Positions 10,550-24,047 of a DNA stretch of 64,000 nt are shown here, in pieces (positions within the stretch are counted from its first letter, which is position 1; the number at the start of each line of letters is the position of its first letter). This stretch comes from Sapria himalayana. Taxonomy: Eukaryota; Streptophyta; Magnoliopsida; Malpighiales; Rafflesiaceae. The notes under the pieces were generated by a model that worked only from the letters and a program-made list of their open reading frames with translations, did not search any database and had not been told where the DNA came from. A program made the position numbers and the translations under genes. The stretch spans positions 211,261 to 275,260 of the forward strand of contig JAREIK010003356.1 of assembly GCA_029783825.1 (NCBI GenBank), in the 5' to 3' direction.

Positions 10550-13255
10550 TGCATTGTGGGGCCAGTGCATATGGCATGCTTGAGGCATGCTTTAGCTCAA
10601 GGCATGCTTGAGGCATGCTTTAGCTCAAGGCATGCCTATGGCACACATGGCCTTTGCTTGCTAACATAGCCCAAAGGCCCACTTTTCTCAACTAGACGTG
10701 TTGGGTAGGACATGGTCGAGTTGGCCACTACCTATGCCCCCTCACCCTAGTTGGTTAGCTAATTCCTGACTATTGGGTGCTAACACTGGCTGACTAGCAA
10801 ATAGCCAGTGCCTAGTGGCCTATGGCCATATCCACTGGATTGTACTAGCTAGGACAACCCATCAACCAATGCCTAGTGACCATTAGGCATCAAGCAAGGG
10901 ACCATGGGCACTAACTTTGTCATACAGAGTTTGTTTTTAAGATTGATATTTAATTATTAAAAATTTAATTATTAAATATAAAATCTATTGCATTGTAAAT
11001 GAAAATGAATAGAAATCAACTCAATAAAAAACACATCTATTTCATGATTTTGATTTCATCATAATATCACAAATAATAATAAATTAAAAAACTAAGTAAA
11101 AAGCACGACAATCAACAATAGTCAACAATGGTAACATGTGAGTCTTAAGGCATGTCTAACGCACACATGGGCGTTGGGTGCTAACACGGCTCAAAAGCCC
11201 ACTTTTCTCAACCAGGCATGTTGGGTCGGACAGGATCAGGTTGGCCACTACCAATGCCCCCTCACCCTAGTTGGTTGGTTGGCCGGTCCTTGGCTGTTGG
11301 GTGCTAACACTAGCTGACTAGCAGCCAGCCAATTCCCAATGGCCTATTGCCACAACCATTTGATTGTACTAACTAGTGTCTTAAGGCGTGCCCAAGGCAC
11401 ACATGGACGTTGGGTGCTAACATGGCCCAAAGGCCCACTTTTCCCAACCAAATGTGTTGCGTAGGACAAGGTCAGGTTGGCCACAGCCTATGCCACCTCA
11501 CCTTGGTTGGTTGGTTGGTTCCTGGTACTAACAATGGCTGACTAGAAGCTAGCCAATGCCCAATGACCTATGGACACAGCCACTAAATTATACTAGCTAG
11601 GCCAACCCATCAACTAGTGCCTAGTGGCCATAGACACTAACTTGTCATATAGAGTTTTTTTTTAAATATAATTTTGATTTTTAACAATTTAAATATTAAA
11701 AATAAACTATATTATATTGTTAATGAAAATGAATAAGAGTCAACTCAAAAAATATATATCTATTTCGTGATTTTGATTTTGATCTTATCACAATATCACA
11801 TATAATAATAAATTATAAAATTAAGTAAAAAACACAATAATCAATAGTAGTCAACAATAATAGCATGTGAGTCTTGTAATATCCAAGATAAGTTTGTATG
11901 GTTCGGATTGTCACATCATAAGTTTTTGTCAAAACCTCAATACCCTCGATGTCATGTGAGTCATCATCCACTAGTAATTTTTTCACTTTATCCTAAAGAC
12001 TAATTAATGAATCCTCATAGTATTTTAAGCATGAGAATATTTTTATGATATATGGTCACAATATCAATCTCTTATCTGAAATAAAATAAAAATCACAAAA
12101 AAATAAACTCAATAATATGAAAGATACCAAAAAGATTAGTAAATCATGTATAATCTTAGATAATATGAGATAGATGAATTTGTAAGATTTATAGTAATTT
12201 TATGAAGAAGGGAGAAAGATAATGCATCTCTTTGGGTTTGATTTTTGTGGTAGGAGGGGGAGGGCATTTAAAGTGATTGCCTCCCATCAGGAGTGCTTGA
12301 AGTAATTCATGTCTTTTTGTCTTTCACAAAATGGGCATGCCTCCCCCCAAGCGAGGCACTATGGCAAGGGCATTGTGGTGCCTGCACTTAATGAGTGCCT
12401 AAGGCATTCCTGCTCTTAAGGCATGACAAAGGAGTGCCTGGCTACTAGGTGCTAACATGGCCCAAAGGCCCATTTTTCTTAGCCTGGTGTGTTCGATGGG
12501 CCACGACCTGTGCCCCCTCACTCTAGCTAGTTGGCTGGCTCCTGGCTACTGGATGCTAACGCTAGCTTATTGGCAGCTAGCTAGTGCTCAATGGCCGGTG
12601 GCCACTGCCACTAAACTGTACTGGCCAGGCCAAGCCGTATGCCCATGCCTAGCAGCCACTAGGCATTAGGCGGGAAGCCGTAGGCATTAACTTTGTCAAA
12701 TAATGTTAGTTTTTAAAATAGAATTTTAATTTTAAAATAAAAATAAATGAAAATCATAACTCAATAAAAAATTTATCTATTTCATGATTTTAATTTCATC
12801 ATGATATAACAAATAATAATAAATTAGAAAACTAAGTAAAAATCATGATAATCAATAGTAATTAGCAATAATAACATGTCAGTCTTCTAATATCCATAAT
12901 AAATTTGTATGGTTCAGATCGTCACATCTCAAACTTATAGTCAAACCTCGATATCATTGATATCGTGTGAGTCATCATTCACTAGCAATTATTTCACTTA
13001 ATCCTAAAAACTTATTTTTGGATCCTCTCAGTCTTTTAAGCATAAGAATACTTTTATCATATATGGTCACAATATCAGTCTCTTATCTAAAATAATATTC
13101 ATAATCTCAGAATAAATAGGATCAAATATTATGTTAGATATCAGATGAGTTAGTAGATCACATATAATCTTAGATAATATGAGATTGATGGATTTATATT
13201 ATTTTCACTAATTTAATATATCTAAATTCTTAATATAATCATATGATAAAATAAA
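10550..13255. repeat. modular tandem repeats with GC-rich units
   Basis: Three kinds of module recur. GC-rich module G (CACACATGG..., CCCAAAGGCCCACTTTTC, CCCCCTCACCCTAGTTGG, GCCACTAGGCAT) occurs at about 10,630-10,925, 11,140-11,375, 11,380-11,650 and 12,415-12,705. AT-rich module A (GAAAATGAATAGAAATCAACTC, CACAAATAATAATAAATTA) follows at about 10,920-11,140, 11,650-11,875 and 12,705-12,885. Module M (AATATCCA.GATAA.TTTGTATGGTTC, ATATGGTCACAATATCA) follows at 11,876-12,230 and 12,888-13,250. The order G-A-G-G-A-M-G-A-M gives a final direct repeat of roughly 1 kb. Module G shares AAGGCATGCC words with the hAT subterminal block. No coding function was recognised. Confidence 0.8.
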
Positions 13256-15400
13256 GCAATAAGTAATATCTAAGTACCGAGATAGCTCTCTCTTATTTGA
13301 TGAACCATCACATCAGTTACCTCTAGCTAATAGAATAAAAAAATTATTGTATTCAAATAATTTGTTCATATCTATTCTCAAAAACTAACTAAAAGACTCA
13401 CTAAAACTATAATACTTAGTGTCATAATATTTAAACATTTTATCTAATCGTTCATGAATCCTAAAATATGTTTATTCTATTTTATTCATTCATGTGAATA
13501 AATATTTTAATATGTTTTATAGCTCTTCCATCTTAACCTTATTATCCAAAGATGCAATCAAATAATAAAAAGTAAACATTCATAATGTATATCTTGTATA
13601 TTTGTTAAATGTATAACTAATATTACATATACAATACATATAGTAAGAGTGTACATAAGCTAAGACATTTATCATATCATAAAAATCTTTAAGAATTTCA
13701 AAAACTAAATTTTTATCTTATAATATAAATTATCAATAATAATTTTACTAATTTTACTATTGACATCGTTGAATATCAAGTGTTGATAGCTAACACTTGA
13801 ATTCAACATGAACTATGTATAATACTAATGGAGTCTAACATTCATTTGAAATTTTTTTCTTTTATAAGCTTACTTACGAACATAAAATGTAAAAATCTTA
13901 TTGTCTGCTAGGTATCTTAATATATTTAACTTTTAGTGAAATTTTTATATTTTCAAATATTAATAACCCAATTTTTATTCATACTTACACTATTAGATTA
14001 ATTATATGATACATATACCTAACATAAAAAATATCATCTAATGATACATCTCTAATAATTCTTACAAACATATTAATCACAACACTTATATTTGAAACAT
14101 TACCAAATATAATACTAAAAATTTTATTTTGAATAACATATTCTTTAAAGATCTTTGAAAAACACTCATATATAGAGAGTCATAATGAGGATAAACAATC
14201 TCATGAAAATATAATTTTTTATATTTAATTTTCTACTTAAAATCAATATAGTGGGTGATAACTTATGTGAATACATCATCACAACTAATCTAAATGTCGA
14301 AAGTCACAAAAATCACTTCATTACATTTTAAGTTCATTAATTACTAATTATTATGTTATTCCTACTAATCTACCTAGAAATTCTATAATAAATAAATTAA
14401 AAGTAAGTTTGCATAATATGAATTTTATCAAGTCTTTCCTTCCAAACTCTTTGTCATAAATGAAGTCAATAAACCTTAAGTTGATACAACTTCAAAATTT
14501 CACCGCTCAATTAAGTTTGTCAAAAATCTAATGCACCATATTTTTTAGTGTATTAATTCGCATATCTTTTATAGTGGTCAATGCCACCAACATCCCCTCC
14601 TACATATATATATCTTTCATAATATATATTTTATATCAAATCCTCTTCGATATATCTAAAATTTTATTTTAAATTATGTTAAAATGTGTGTATACTACTG
14701 AAGTTTGCTTATTTTTAAGTTTTTTAGTCAGATGAATTAATGTCATAAAAGAAAACTTAGTTTCGACCTCAAACATTTCTATCAAGTTACAACTATTATC
14801 TATATATAAGTCTAATTCATTTTTATAATATTTATTATTTGTTATTTTTTAATTTAAGAGACTAAAGCATGAGAAGAAGAATAGTATTTTTCTAATCTTT
14901 TACTTTTTTTGTTAATTTATTTATTTATATAAAAATTATTAAATAAAATATATGCAATGTGATATGTATCTTTATTTTATGTGGGTAGCATGTATTTTTT
15001 TTACCTCTACATCATATTCTCATGCTTCGAAGTCATAGCTCATCATAAAAATAACTCTGACATTCTAATAAATTGTAATTATAATTAAAAAAAATTATGG
15101 GCACAAACAGGATACTATGATGCTTTTATAATTTAAAAGAAGTGCCAGAAGAAGAGGGGAGAGAAGACGTAATTACAAATAAATAATGAAAAATAAAATA
15201 TATCAAAATATTATTTATAGATAAAATAACATTATATCTATAAATAATATTTTATCCATTTAACAACCATATATCGAATTTTGCCCATTAAACCATTGGA
15301 TTCAGATGTAATATAATAGATAAAATAATTAGAATTTTTTTATTTTGGACAACAGCACAACAACAAGTGTTTTCCAATCAACAAATAGCCACCATATTAA
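13256..15400. other. AT-rich DNA, no recognised gene
   Basis: About 2.1 kb of AT-rich sequence. I saw no domain, terminal repeat or RNA gene in either strand. It lies inside the putative hAT unit, between the modular repeats and the right terminus. Confidence 0.4.
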
Positions 15401-15404
15401 ATTG

Positions 15405-15633
15405 AATGCTTTTTTCAGATGTGGTCATGCCACATTTCATGTCAATGTGCCTGCCTCATTGGCCATACCTGATACGACATGAGGCTCGTGTGTTCCCACA
15501 GAAGTAGTGCCATAGGCTAGCATGAGTGAGGCTCAGACATTATTTTGAACCATGCCATGTCAAACTTGATATGTCTAAATTGTGTTATGTCATGGGTCGT
15601 GCTCAAGCCACCCAGCACACTTGACACCCCTAA
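15405..15633. repeat. GC-rich hAT right terminal region
   Basis: About 230 bp of GC-richer sequence ending in TTGACACCCCTAA, the inverted form of a hAT terminus. Words such as GGGTCGTGCTCAAGCC and GAGGCTCGTGTG resemble subterminal sequence of plant hAT elements. A related block without a visible end lies at 44,733-44,965. Confidence 0.55.
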
Positions 15634-16600
15634 TTTTATTGTATAAGATTGCATAAGTACCTAATCAAATCAAACTAGTGTATAGGATACAAAATATTAG
15701 TAAGCTTTTGTAGCTGATATGTCTCATATTCTATAATCAAAATATCCTTAAGAAAATAATATAGTATTCTATTTTTAACTAGTGATAAATACTCAAGCTA
15801 GGAATGCATAAGCAATAAATTCAAAATACTCATATATATAAAGAGAGATCTTATTGTTAAAGAAAGAATATATAATTTAACCTACTTAATCTCAAATAGA
15901 ATCTGCCTCAGAGTCTGCCAATTATTCAAATAAATAATAATAGAAATAATAATAAAGCTATAATTTAATTATCTAAAAAGATAACTCACATAAAATAAAC
16001 TAATAGGATAATCAAAAATAAATATGATACAAAGAAGCTATAATTTATATCATTGATTTTTATATTTTATTTTTTATATTATTTTCTTATTTTGAAAATA
16101 GTATTATTACCAATTGAAAAATATTTAAAAGTTATTGGTCTATAGTATTTTGAATCATTTATTTGTGTATTTTTAGCTTAATTATTAATTATTAACAAAA
16201 TTGAGAATATTTTATTATAGTCTTAAGTGTATTTTGATCTATAGTATGAGACATATTAGTTAGGGAAACTTATAAAAATTTTTTATTTTATATATTAGTT
16301 TGATTTGAGTAATACAATCTTAAGTGTATTTTATTAACAAACTTATAGTCTTAAGTGTATTTATATATACAATTTTTTATTTTATATATTAGTTAGGGAA
16401 ACTTATAAGAATCTATTTAATCTAATACAATCAGGTGTATGGGATTATAAAAGAGACATGACCCAAAGATGAAATTAGCTAATATATCACTTTTATTAAT
16501 AATTATGTGATATATACATGAATATATATTTTTTGTGATAGTACATAGTTTTTTTTATTTTTCAAATTTTATATAAAATAAAAAAAAAATTAATTTAATA
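15634..16600. other. AT-rich DNA with short duplications
   Basis: No gene recognised. Bases 16,049-16,122 recur inverted at 22,226-22,300. The phrase TTAGTTAGGGAAACTTATAA and its flanks occur twice (about 16,256 and 16,387), a local duplication of about 130 bp. Confidence 0.5.
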
Positions 16601-19330
16601 AAAATATTGATAAATTAATAAGTGACAATGCATAAGAATATGTTAGACTGATTCTTCATCTATTATATGGATGATGTGATGATACATTAAATTCTGTGTA
16701 TTATCATACTATAATAAAATAAAATTATTGAAAGAAAGAATAATTATTTGAGTATTATAGATTGGATACTCCTTGAAAAGATTGTTCTAAAATATATTGA
16801 AAAGATATAATTTTAACTGAAAATAACTTATTAATCAAATATTTTTTTAATATATATTTTTTTAGATCTTATATATTAGAGAGATTATTTTGCTTATTTT
16901 TTAGAGGTTTTGAGTGTACTTGTTTCTTTATTTAATCACTCTCTAGGATGGGACGAGTTGGTATCTATGGCCTTGTGATGTATTTATCTTTGTTACTCTA
17001 GTACTTAGAGAGTATAAATGTTTGCCACCTGAGATTAGTAAGATTTTAACGAGGATAAATATTTTTTTTTTGATCAATTTTTTTAATGAGACTAGGAATA
17101 TTATGAGTTTATTGATTATATCCGAATTTATTATTATTTTTTTCTAACTTGTACTCTCGATTAGACTATCTTTTAATAAAAAGAGATATCAATTGGTTAT
17201 ATTTGAGCATATTGATACTCAATATGATGTTATCCTAAAAAAATTATCATATAATACTAATAAATTTGGATCTTGTTAATTTTAAAGAGAATAAGATTTT
17301 TAGGAAAATAAGATTTTTTTCAGGCCTAGATAATATAATAATTTGCATGTCTTTCACAATACAGTCTCATATTGAGCTAGTAACTAGAAGACTTGTTCTT
17401 AGGATTTAAGTCTATACTAGGAGAGAGAGATATACTCAATCTGCTTAGATCTGAGATGAGCTAATTGAGGAACTAGATGATTCTATATCTAGTCATGATA
17501 TTTAATTTTTAATTGATCTTTGCAAGTGACAAAAATGTTATTATCAATATTTGATTTCATAGGATTTTATTTTTTTTATTTCTTTTATTATTTTTTTTTT
17601 GTGGGAGCAAAGATACCAAAATCTATTTGAGAGATTATATCATCCATTATATTGTATTAGGATATGATGGAAGAACTATATGTCCTTAATTTTGATGATA
17701 CTTGAAAACTAATACCAAGACCTTTAAGACGTTATATTGTTGATTGTATGTGGGTGTTCACTATAAATATATTTCTAAATAAAAATGTAGATTGCCTTAA
17801 GATGAGACTTAGAGTGAGATATTCACTTAGATATTTGATATGAATAATAAGAAAACTTATCATTTAGTGTTCAAGATGATCTAAAATAGATTTTTATTTT
17901 TTTAGTTTCATCTCATAGTTGGAGGATATTTTAGTTAGACATGAAAAATATAGTTCTTTATGATAATCTTGAAGAGGATATATATATGGAGTTGTCACAA
18001 TTATTTTGAGTTGCATAGTCAGATGTAATTTATAGATTATGAAAGATATTAAATGGTCTAAAATAATCATTGATTGTTTGTTTTGTGAGATTTTCACATG
18101 TTATCTCATTTGGGTTATATATGCGTATTACTTATTTTTCTTTATTTTTTTGATGGAATCTCAATGACAAAATGATTTTATTGTTTGTCTATGTGGATGA
18201 CATTCTAATTATGATAGATGATGAGTTGAATATCACCCAACTCAGAATACATTTAGACATAGTTTTAGATAAAAGAACCTTGAGAAATTCAAATACTTTC
18301 TTAGTTTAGATGTGTCTTTTTCTATATAAAATATTATATTGTCACATAGGAAATATGTACTTGATAGTTTTATACAAATTATCAAGTTATACTATCATGT
18401 AAATATTTTCTTTTGAGTTGTATTTTAGTAAATATTTTTATTAATCTCTTGTAGAAATATTTTCTTTTGAGTTATACTTAAATAAATATTTTATTAATTT
18501 AGATATTGATTTTATTTCTGATTTAATTTAAATTGATTCTACTATTTATAGTAGAATCATAAGTAAGATTAATTTTCTGACTTTAATGAGACTGAATATG
18601 ATATACCCAATCAATATAGTTAGTTATTTTATAGATTTTTTTTTTAACTTCACATTGATGTATCTTTTCACATACTCATGTATGTGAAGAAATCTTTAGG
18701 ATTTGAGATTTTTTTTTAGATCATGGATACTTACAATTGGCTAGTTATTCAGATTTGTGTTACACACCAACATGTATTGAGAAAAGCTATATAATAGTGT
18801 TTTGTACTTTTTATGGATACAATCTTATCTTCTAGAAAAGTAAAAGATATAATTATTTTGAGATTTAGTATGAATGTAGAACTCAGAGTGATAATACCTA
18901 TTATTTGTAAGATACTTTGAATGTGATACTTGATCAAGAAGATAAGATGTTTATTCTCTTCTGCCATTATCCTATATTGAGAGATATAATCTTTAATTCA
19001 GAATTTTACGAATAGATAAAGTACGTATAGATAAATTATTTCTTCCTCAAAAAAAGGATTTAAGATGAGAATATTAATACAATATACATTTAGACAATTG
19101 AGCAGTTTGCAACATGTTCATGAAGGTTTTGAATAGATATCAAATTATTTTTTATAAGTTTAATATTGTAAACTTGTATGCACTAATTTGACTGGGCGTT
19201 GTAGTTTTTTTTTTATTTTTATTTTTGTTTTATACTTTTGATTCCTATACTCGATATGTGAGTTGCACACCTTATTTTTGTCTATTATATAAGGGCATTA
19301 AATGTATTATTTTTATTCATCGAGCATTTT
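16600..19330 (+). pseudogene. Ty1/copia polyprotein remnant (integrase, RT, RNase H)
   Basis: Plus-strand frames give copia domains in order. There is an integrase-core segment at about 16,620-16,700 (SDNA*EYVR), and an integrase C-terminal segment at 16,930-17,030 (DELVSMAL*CIYLCYSSTQ). RT follows at about 17,640-18,360: the N-terminal block near 17,660 (MEELYVLNFDDTWKLI), then YMELSQLF, then the intact catalytic-loop stretch LLFVYVDDILI at about 18,183-18,215, then YFLSLDVSFSI. RNase H-like sequence (LASYSD, KSKRYN) lies at 18,735-18,860. Stops and frameshifts are frequent. LTRs could not be delimited with confidence. It is the same lineage as the minus-strand copy at 6.0-7.65 kb, judged from the shared integrase C-terminal block. 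Confidence 0.8.
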
Positions 19331-19599
19331 ATTGTATTTATTTTTTATCATATTTTGTAACAATAAAAAGTGATAAATTGTAATATACTTTCTCAAGCTA
19401 GTGCTTACAGATATAAAATAGTAGACTATCAAGTTTAGGGAAAAAAATCGAGAGATCTTTTTAAGAACATGAAAATATCTATTGCCTGATCTACTATAGG
19501 TGTTATGGCTCATTTATCTTGGTGAACCACGACCCAAATAAAAACAAGAAAGGCCTCCTCTTTCATGGAGATTCTAGAGGATTCTGAATGTTCCAGAAT

Positions 19600-22240
19600 G
19601 TCTGAGATGTGAATGAACATTTCAAGGTCTAAATTTAAGATGATATTTTAAAAATCTATGATTTTTTTGTTCATTTTCATTAAGATTTAAGCCACCAAAC
19701 ATATAAAACATTAATAGAACTTATATTTAAAATGTGTACTAGATAGACCCTTAGGTAGAATGTGTTTAGACATTTTTATTCAAATTGAGGCATCCCTATT
19801 ATTTGGAGTTTATAATATGAATCTTATTTTTCAAATTAATTCTAAAAAATATTTTCATTTTAATTCTTTAGTTATTAAATTTTTAATTATAATTTATATC
19901 TAATTTCTCATAAACCTACATGTAGTTCTTTTTCCTTCCTTCAATCAAATAGACTTATACATCCTAGCCGATACATTAGGAGGTGTGTGTAGAAAGTGAC
20001 TAAACTACCTCAAAAGAGTATTTGTTATCTTATTATTTATATGAATTATTTTAATCTTATTTCTAATAATTTTATTTTTAATTTTATAATTCTAGTTTTA
20101 CTATATATTCTTTTTTATCTTTTTTATCTCTACTACTCTTATTCTTTGAATATATTATTTTTTTGTAGCCAAACATTCATTTCTAAATAACATGATTGAT
20201 CTTATAGTTCTTCTATATGTTTTTTTTAATCTATTTGACTCTCATTTATCACAAAGTTTTGATACAACTCTTGATTTGATTCATTTAACATTAATATTAT
20301 AAGATCAATTATCATTAATCCTTTTGTCTTTACTTAAAATATTATTTATGTACTTAAATAATTAATATTTGATACTTCTTATTTTTGTATTTTGATTTTA
20401 ATATTATTATCATTCTTAACACGATTAAACTTATATTTCAAGTCTTCTATTTTACTATGACTAATCATAAATCTCTTAAATTCAAGTATAATTTTAAAAA
20501 TTTTTAACTTCTTATTCTATTCTCCTTTAGTCTCATTAATTAATAATACGAAATTTCAAATAACATATACCAAAAAATATTTTTTTGGAAGTCATTTGTT
20601 AATTTATTTATAATTAATATAAAAATACAAGGATTAAATGATGATCTTTTATGTAGTCTTTTAGTTATTGGAAACTCATGAGTGATACCTTGAACTAATC
20701 TAACGTTAGACACCACTCTCATACATATTTTTAATTAGGTTAATATATAAACTTGATATTAATTTCTTATATAATATTTATTAAATTAAGTCTCTTAGTT
20801 TTTAATTAGGTTAATATATAAACTTAATATTAATTTATTATATAATGATCATTAAATTAAGTCTCTTATCTTTTAATTATAAGTTTTTTTTAAATTAATA
20901 AATATTTATACATAAGTCATTTTTATTTTTTATATATATTTTAATTAATAAGTGTCTAACTAAGTAGATAGTCCTATTGTAGATTTACATGACATAAATT
21001 CAAATTAATTTTTTGAAATTATTATTTTTTTTCTTAGTCCGTTTAATTACTTTTCACTAATTTTTATAGTGAATCAATAGTTTAATATCTTGATAATTTT
21101 TATAATCTTGAACGTCAATATTCTTTTTATAAATGATAATTATAATATTTTATCTTAATTCATCCATCATTTTTTTGATTCTCATATTCTTGTTAAATAA
21201 TCTTATTAATTATATATCTAAACCTGAATAGGGATACTATTAGGTCATATAGTGTTTCTGACTTTATTTTCTTTGAGATTATCTAATATCTAAGAGTATT
21301 ATTTTAGCTATATATCTAAAATTATTTAGTCATCTACCATCCATGATATATTCTTTATCTTTTTTTTTTTGATTTTTTTTATTAAGATCTAATTATTTTA
21401 ATTTTTAATATATTTTATATAATTAATCTCTTCTTTTCTTCTCTCATCCTAATAAGCTTATAAATATTTTGTTCACATTATTTTCTTTATAGTTTATCAT
21501 ATAACTTATCATATATCTGAAATTTAATTTTACTCATAACTTTTTTGCTTTTTTTTAATCTTTGTATTAAATTTTATAGTTTATTTTTGTTATTTTGTAT
21601 TTCTTTAAAATAAATTTGTTTTTCCTTAATAATTTATTGAATATCATGTTTTCATTATTAGATTTTTCAGTACGAATAAATACATATTTTAAATGTGTTT
21701 AAAATTTTTATAGATATTTTTTTTATATTTTACCACTTCATTCTATATAGCATTCGTACCTATGACAAAAGATTATTTATATTCATTATCTCTTTTTTTT
21801 TCTGAAAAGATATCTTTTTTTAAATGTGTTTAAAATTTATTATTTTTTTAGGCTATACTATTTTGTTTTTAGATATTTACTTAAGATTTCTCTATGATTG
21901 TACTTTTCATGATAAATATCAATTATGACTAATCTATATTAAGTGGTTAGACTCTCACCTAGTATCACTTAATAGTCTTTGTATTATATTTTATCATCTC
22001 TCTTAATAAGAAAAATAATTATTTAACTCATATTTGAATTACTTTTTAAATGTTAACAAGTATTTACTATTTTTCAAGTAAATATTAGAAAAGTCCTACA
22101 TTAAAGAACAATCTAAGATTTTTTTTTTATTTCATTATTTTCTTTAAATTTATATCCTCCATGATCTCTCATAATCCTTATTACGTACGCCTACATGCCT
22201 ATTTAAGTTTTCATTAACTATGGTCATTTTTCAATTGGTA
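19600..22240 (-). pseudogene. RTE-type LINE remnant (endonuclease and reverse transcriptase)
   Basis: Minus-strand frames follow a plant RTE-like LINE ORF2. An endonuclease block is at about 22,220-22,160 (ENLNRHVGV, corresponding to GDFNGHVG), then KYLLTFK near 22,060. The linker GESLTT is at 21,959. RT starts with RLFNKNMR at about 21,200 and IYKKNIDVQDYKNYQ at about 21,120. The block matching MPGRSTTEAI is near 21,000, and NLIKNMYE is near 20,730. FPITKRLHKRSSFNP lies at about 20,690-20,640, and a C-terminal segment EMNVWLQKNNIF at 20,180-20,150, ending near LKEGRKRTT at about 19,945. All frames are broken. The protein would have nicked target DNA and primed reverse transcription there. 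The 5' side is truncated by unrelated sequence at about 22,226. Confidence 0.8.
20731..20875. repeat. 71-bp tandem duplication inside the LINE
   Basis: TTAATTAGGTTAATATATAAACTT and the sequence after it occur at about 20,731 and again at 20,802. It duplicates the RT segment that encodes LYINLIKN on the minus strand. Confidence 0.75.
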
Positions 22241-22299
22241 ATAATACTATTTTCAAAATAAGAAAATAATATAAAAAATAAAATATAATTATCAATGAT

Positions 22300-23855
22300 A
22301 TAAATATTTACTCTTGTGTTAATAATCAATAAATATGAAATGAGAGTATGAATAAAATAATCATTGATAATTATAAGAAAAGAATAATTTATTATTATCT
22401 TAGAGAAAAATTGTGTACTCATTCTTAGTATGTGTTGTGATGAATTGACTCTATGAAGACACCTAGATAGCTCTAACTAAAAGTCTATCTCTCTCACTAC
22501 AACATAATACTATCGATCTATTCTCTAAAAATAAAATATAATAATTATTTTTAATGTGACTAATCCTCCAATAATGAATTCACTGAACTAAGACTTTCTT
22601 CTATCTACCTATACTGTGATAATCTAGACAATATCACAAAATTGTGATTTCTCAAAAAAAAATACAAAAGTAACTATACTTAATTCTTTTCTCCTTTTTT
22701 TATAGAACTACAAAAACACTAATTAGGATTTCTGCACAAAATTACCATCTTCCATTACCACTCGCCGCCATATGTTGTTGTGCACCGTTAGGGTTTTTTG
22801 ATAAAAACCAATTGCACATTGCATGCCTTCACCATGCATTATGCCTTTATCATGCATTATGCCTCCACTACCACTTGTCTAGAATTGTGTGCCCCTTGTC
22901 GTACATTGTACACACCTCTTGTCGCACGCTATGCGTGCTTGCTGCCCTTATGCGAGCACTTGTTGCCCTTACTGTGTTCATTTTTTTTGTTAGAGATAAG
23001 TGTAAGTGCCCTTATATAATTTGTAATTCTTAAATCACATATATATCTGTCTCTAATACCATGTTGACAATTAAAATGTAGAAAAAAAAATTAAACATTC
23101 AATATCAAATATGTCATGCATATCATTGGGTTGGGTGATCCCATCAAATAACATGAAATAAAAAAAGGTAAATAAAATTACAACAGAACTAAACCCCCAG
23201 TTATGCATCCATTTAACTCCAAACGAAAAATTAAAAATCTAAGGTGAAGATTTTGTTGATTATCTGACCTTCAACTATATCGCATCGACTGTCTATCATA
23301 TAACACTGGGAGCACCAATTTGTAGCGAAAATTCACTTTTGTTATCGAATAATAGGAGTAAAACTAGAGTGAGTCAAGATGTTCAAATTAGTTTTCAGAG
23401 TAAGCCAATGTGAATCGGGGTGTTCAAATTAGTTTACACCCCACCTTACTTTAGCTATATATGATGATGTTCTGGTGAGCTTTGCACCCAACATTACTTC
23501 AGACAATGCCATGTTCAGGTTCAAGCGAGCTTTTCGCCCAACATGACTACGCCATGTTGTGGTTCAGGTGAGTTTAAAACCTAGATTTGAAAATATTAAA
23601 TAAAATACAACATTACTTTTTTATACCCAACTTGAAAATATTTACAAAAGAAAAATGCATGGCTTTAGATATTTAAAAAAATTAAACCAAATGAAAAATA
23701 TATTTACATATTAATGTATTTAAAATGTCAAACATGAAAATACCCCAGCATGTACAGTATTTTTCAAATTCAATTATATATTTAAATTAAATATATAAAC
23801 CTATACAATATTTTTAAAATTCAAAAATATAGTTAGATTATATGTATAAATAAAT
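22300..23855. other. unassigned DNA between LINE and microsatellites
   Basis: No gene recognised. About 22,690-22,980 is GC-richer, with repeated words CACCATGCATTATGCCT and TTGTCGCAC, and keeps open frames of 73 codons in two plus frames, which points to simple composition rather than coding. Around 23,370-23,580 short words repeat (TGTTCAAATTAGTTT twice, GAGCTTT.CGCCCAACAT twice). Confidence 0.45.
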
Positions 23856-23859
23856 AAAT

Positions 23860-23921
23860 AAATATATAGATATATATAGATATATATATATATATATGTT
23901 AATGTACAAAAGTTTTCTAAA

Positions 23922-23967
<46 letters not shown>

Positions 23968-24047
23968 ATATTTATATAATTATATCCATGAATATTTTTG
24001 AAAACTTATATATATAAATCTACATATATAAATATTATCGAAAACTA

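Larger units (their letters stand above)
7656..15633 (-). mobile_element. probable hAT transposon (composite)
   Basis: The left end reads TTAAAGATGTCAA (7,656-7,668) and the right end reads, inverted, TTAGGGGTGTCAA (15,621-15,633). The two match at 10 of 13 positions and resemble the (T)AGGGGTGTCAA termini of plant hAT elements. GC-rich subterminal sequence follows each end (GGGTCGTGTCATATCG on the left; GGGTCGTGCTCAAGCC on the right). A degenerate hAT transposase lies inside. No convincing 8-bp target duplication was seen (TGTTTAAG against TTTTATTG), so the two ends may belong to different hAT copies. Length, nested repeats and decay make the outer limits an inference. Confidence 0.5.

Noticed and set aside
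12457..12669. 70-codon frame in GC-rich repeat module G
   Set aside because: The corresponding frame is not kept in the other copies of the module, so it is not conserved as coding.
22490..22510. CACTACAACATAATAC at about 22,497 as a possible left end of CACTA element B
   Set aside because: It agrees with CACTACAAGAAA only over the first eight bases or so, and no subterminal repeats of the family follow it.
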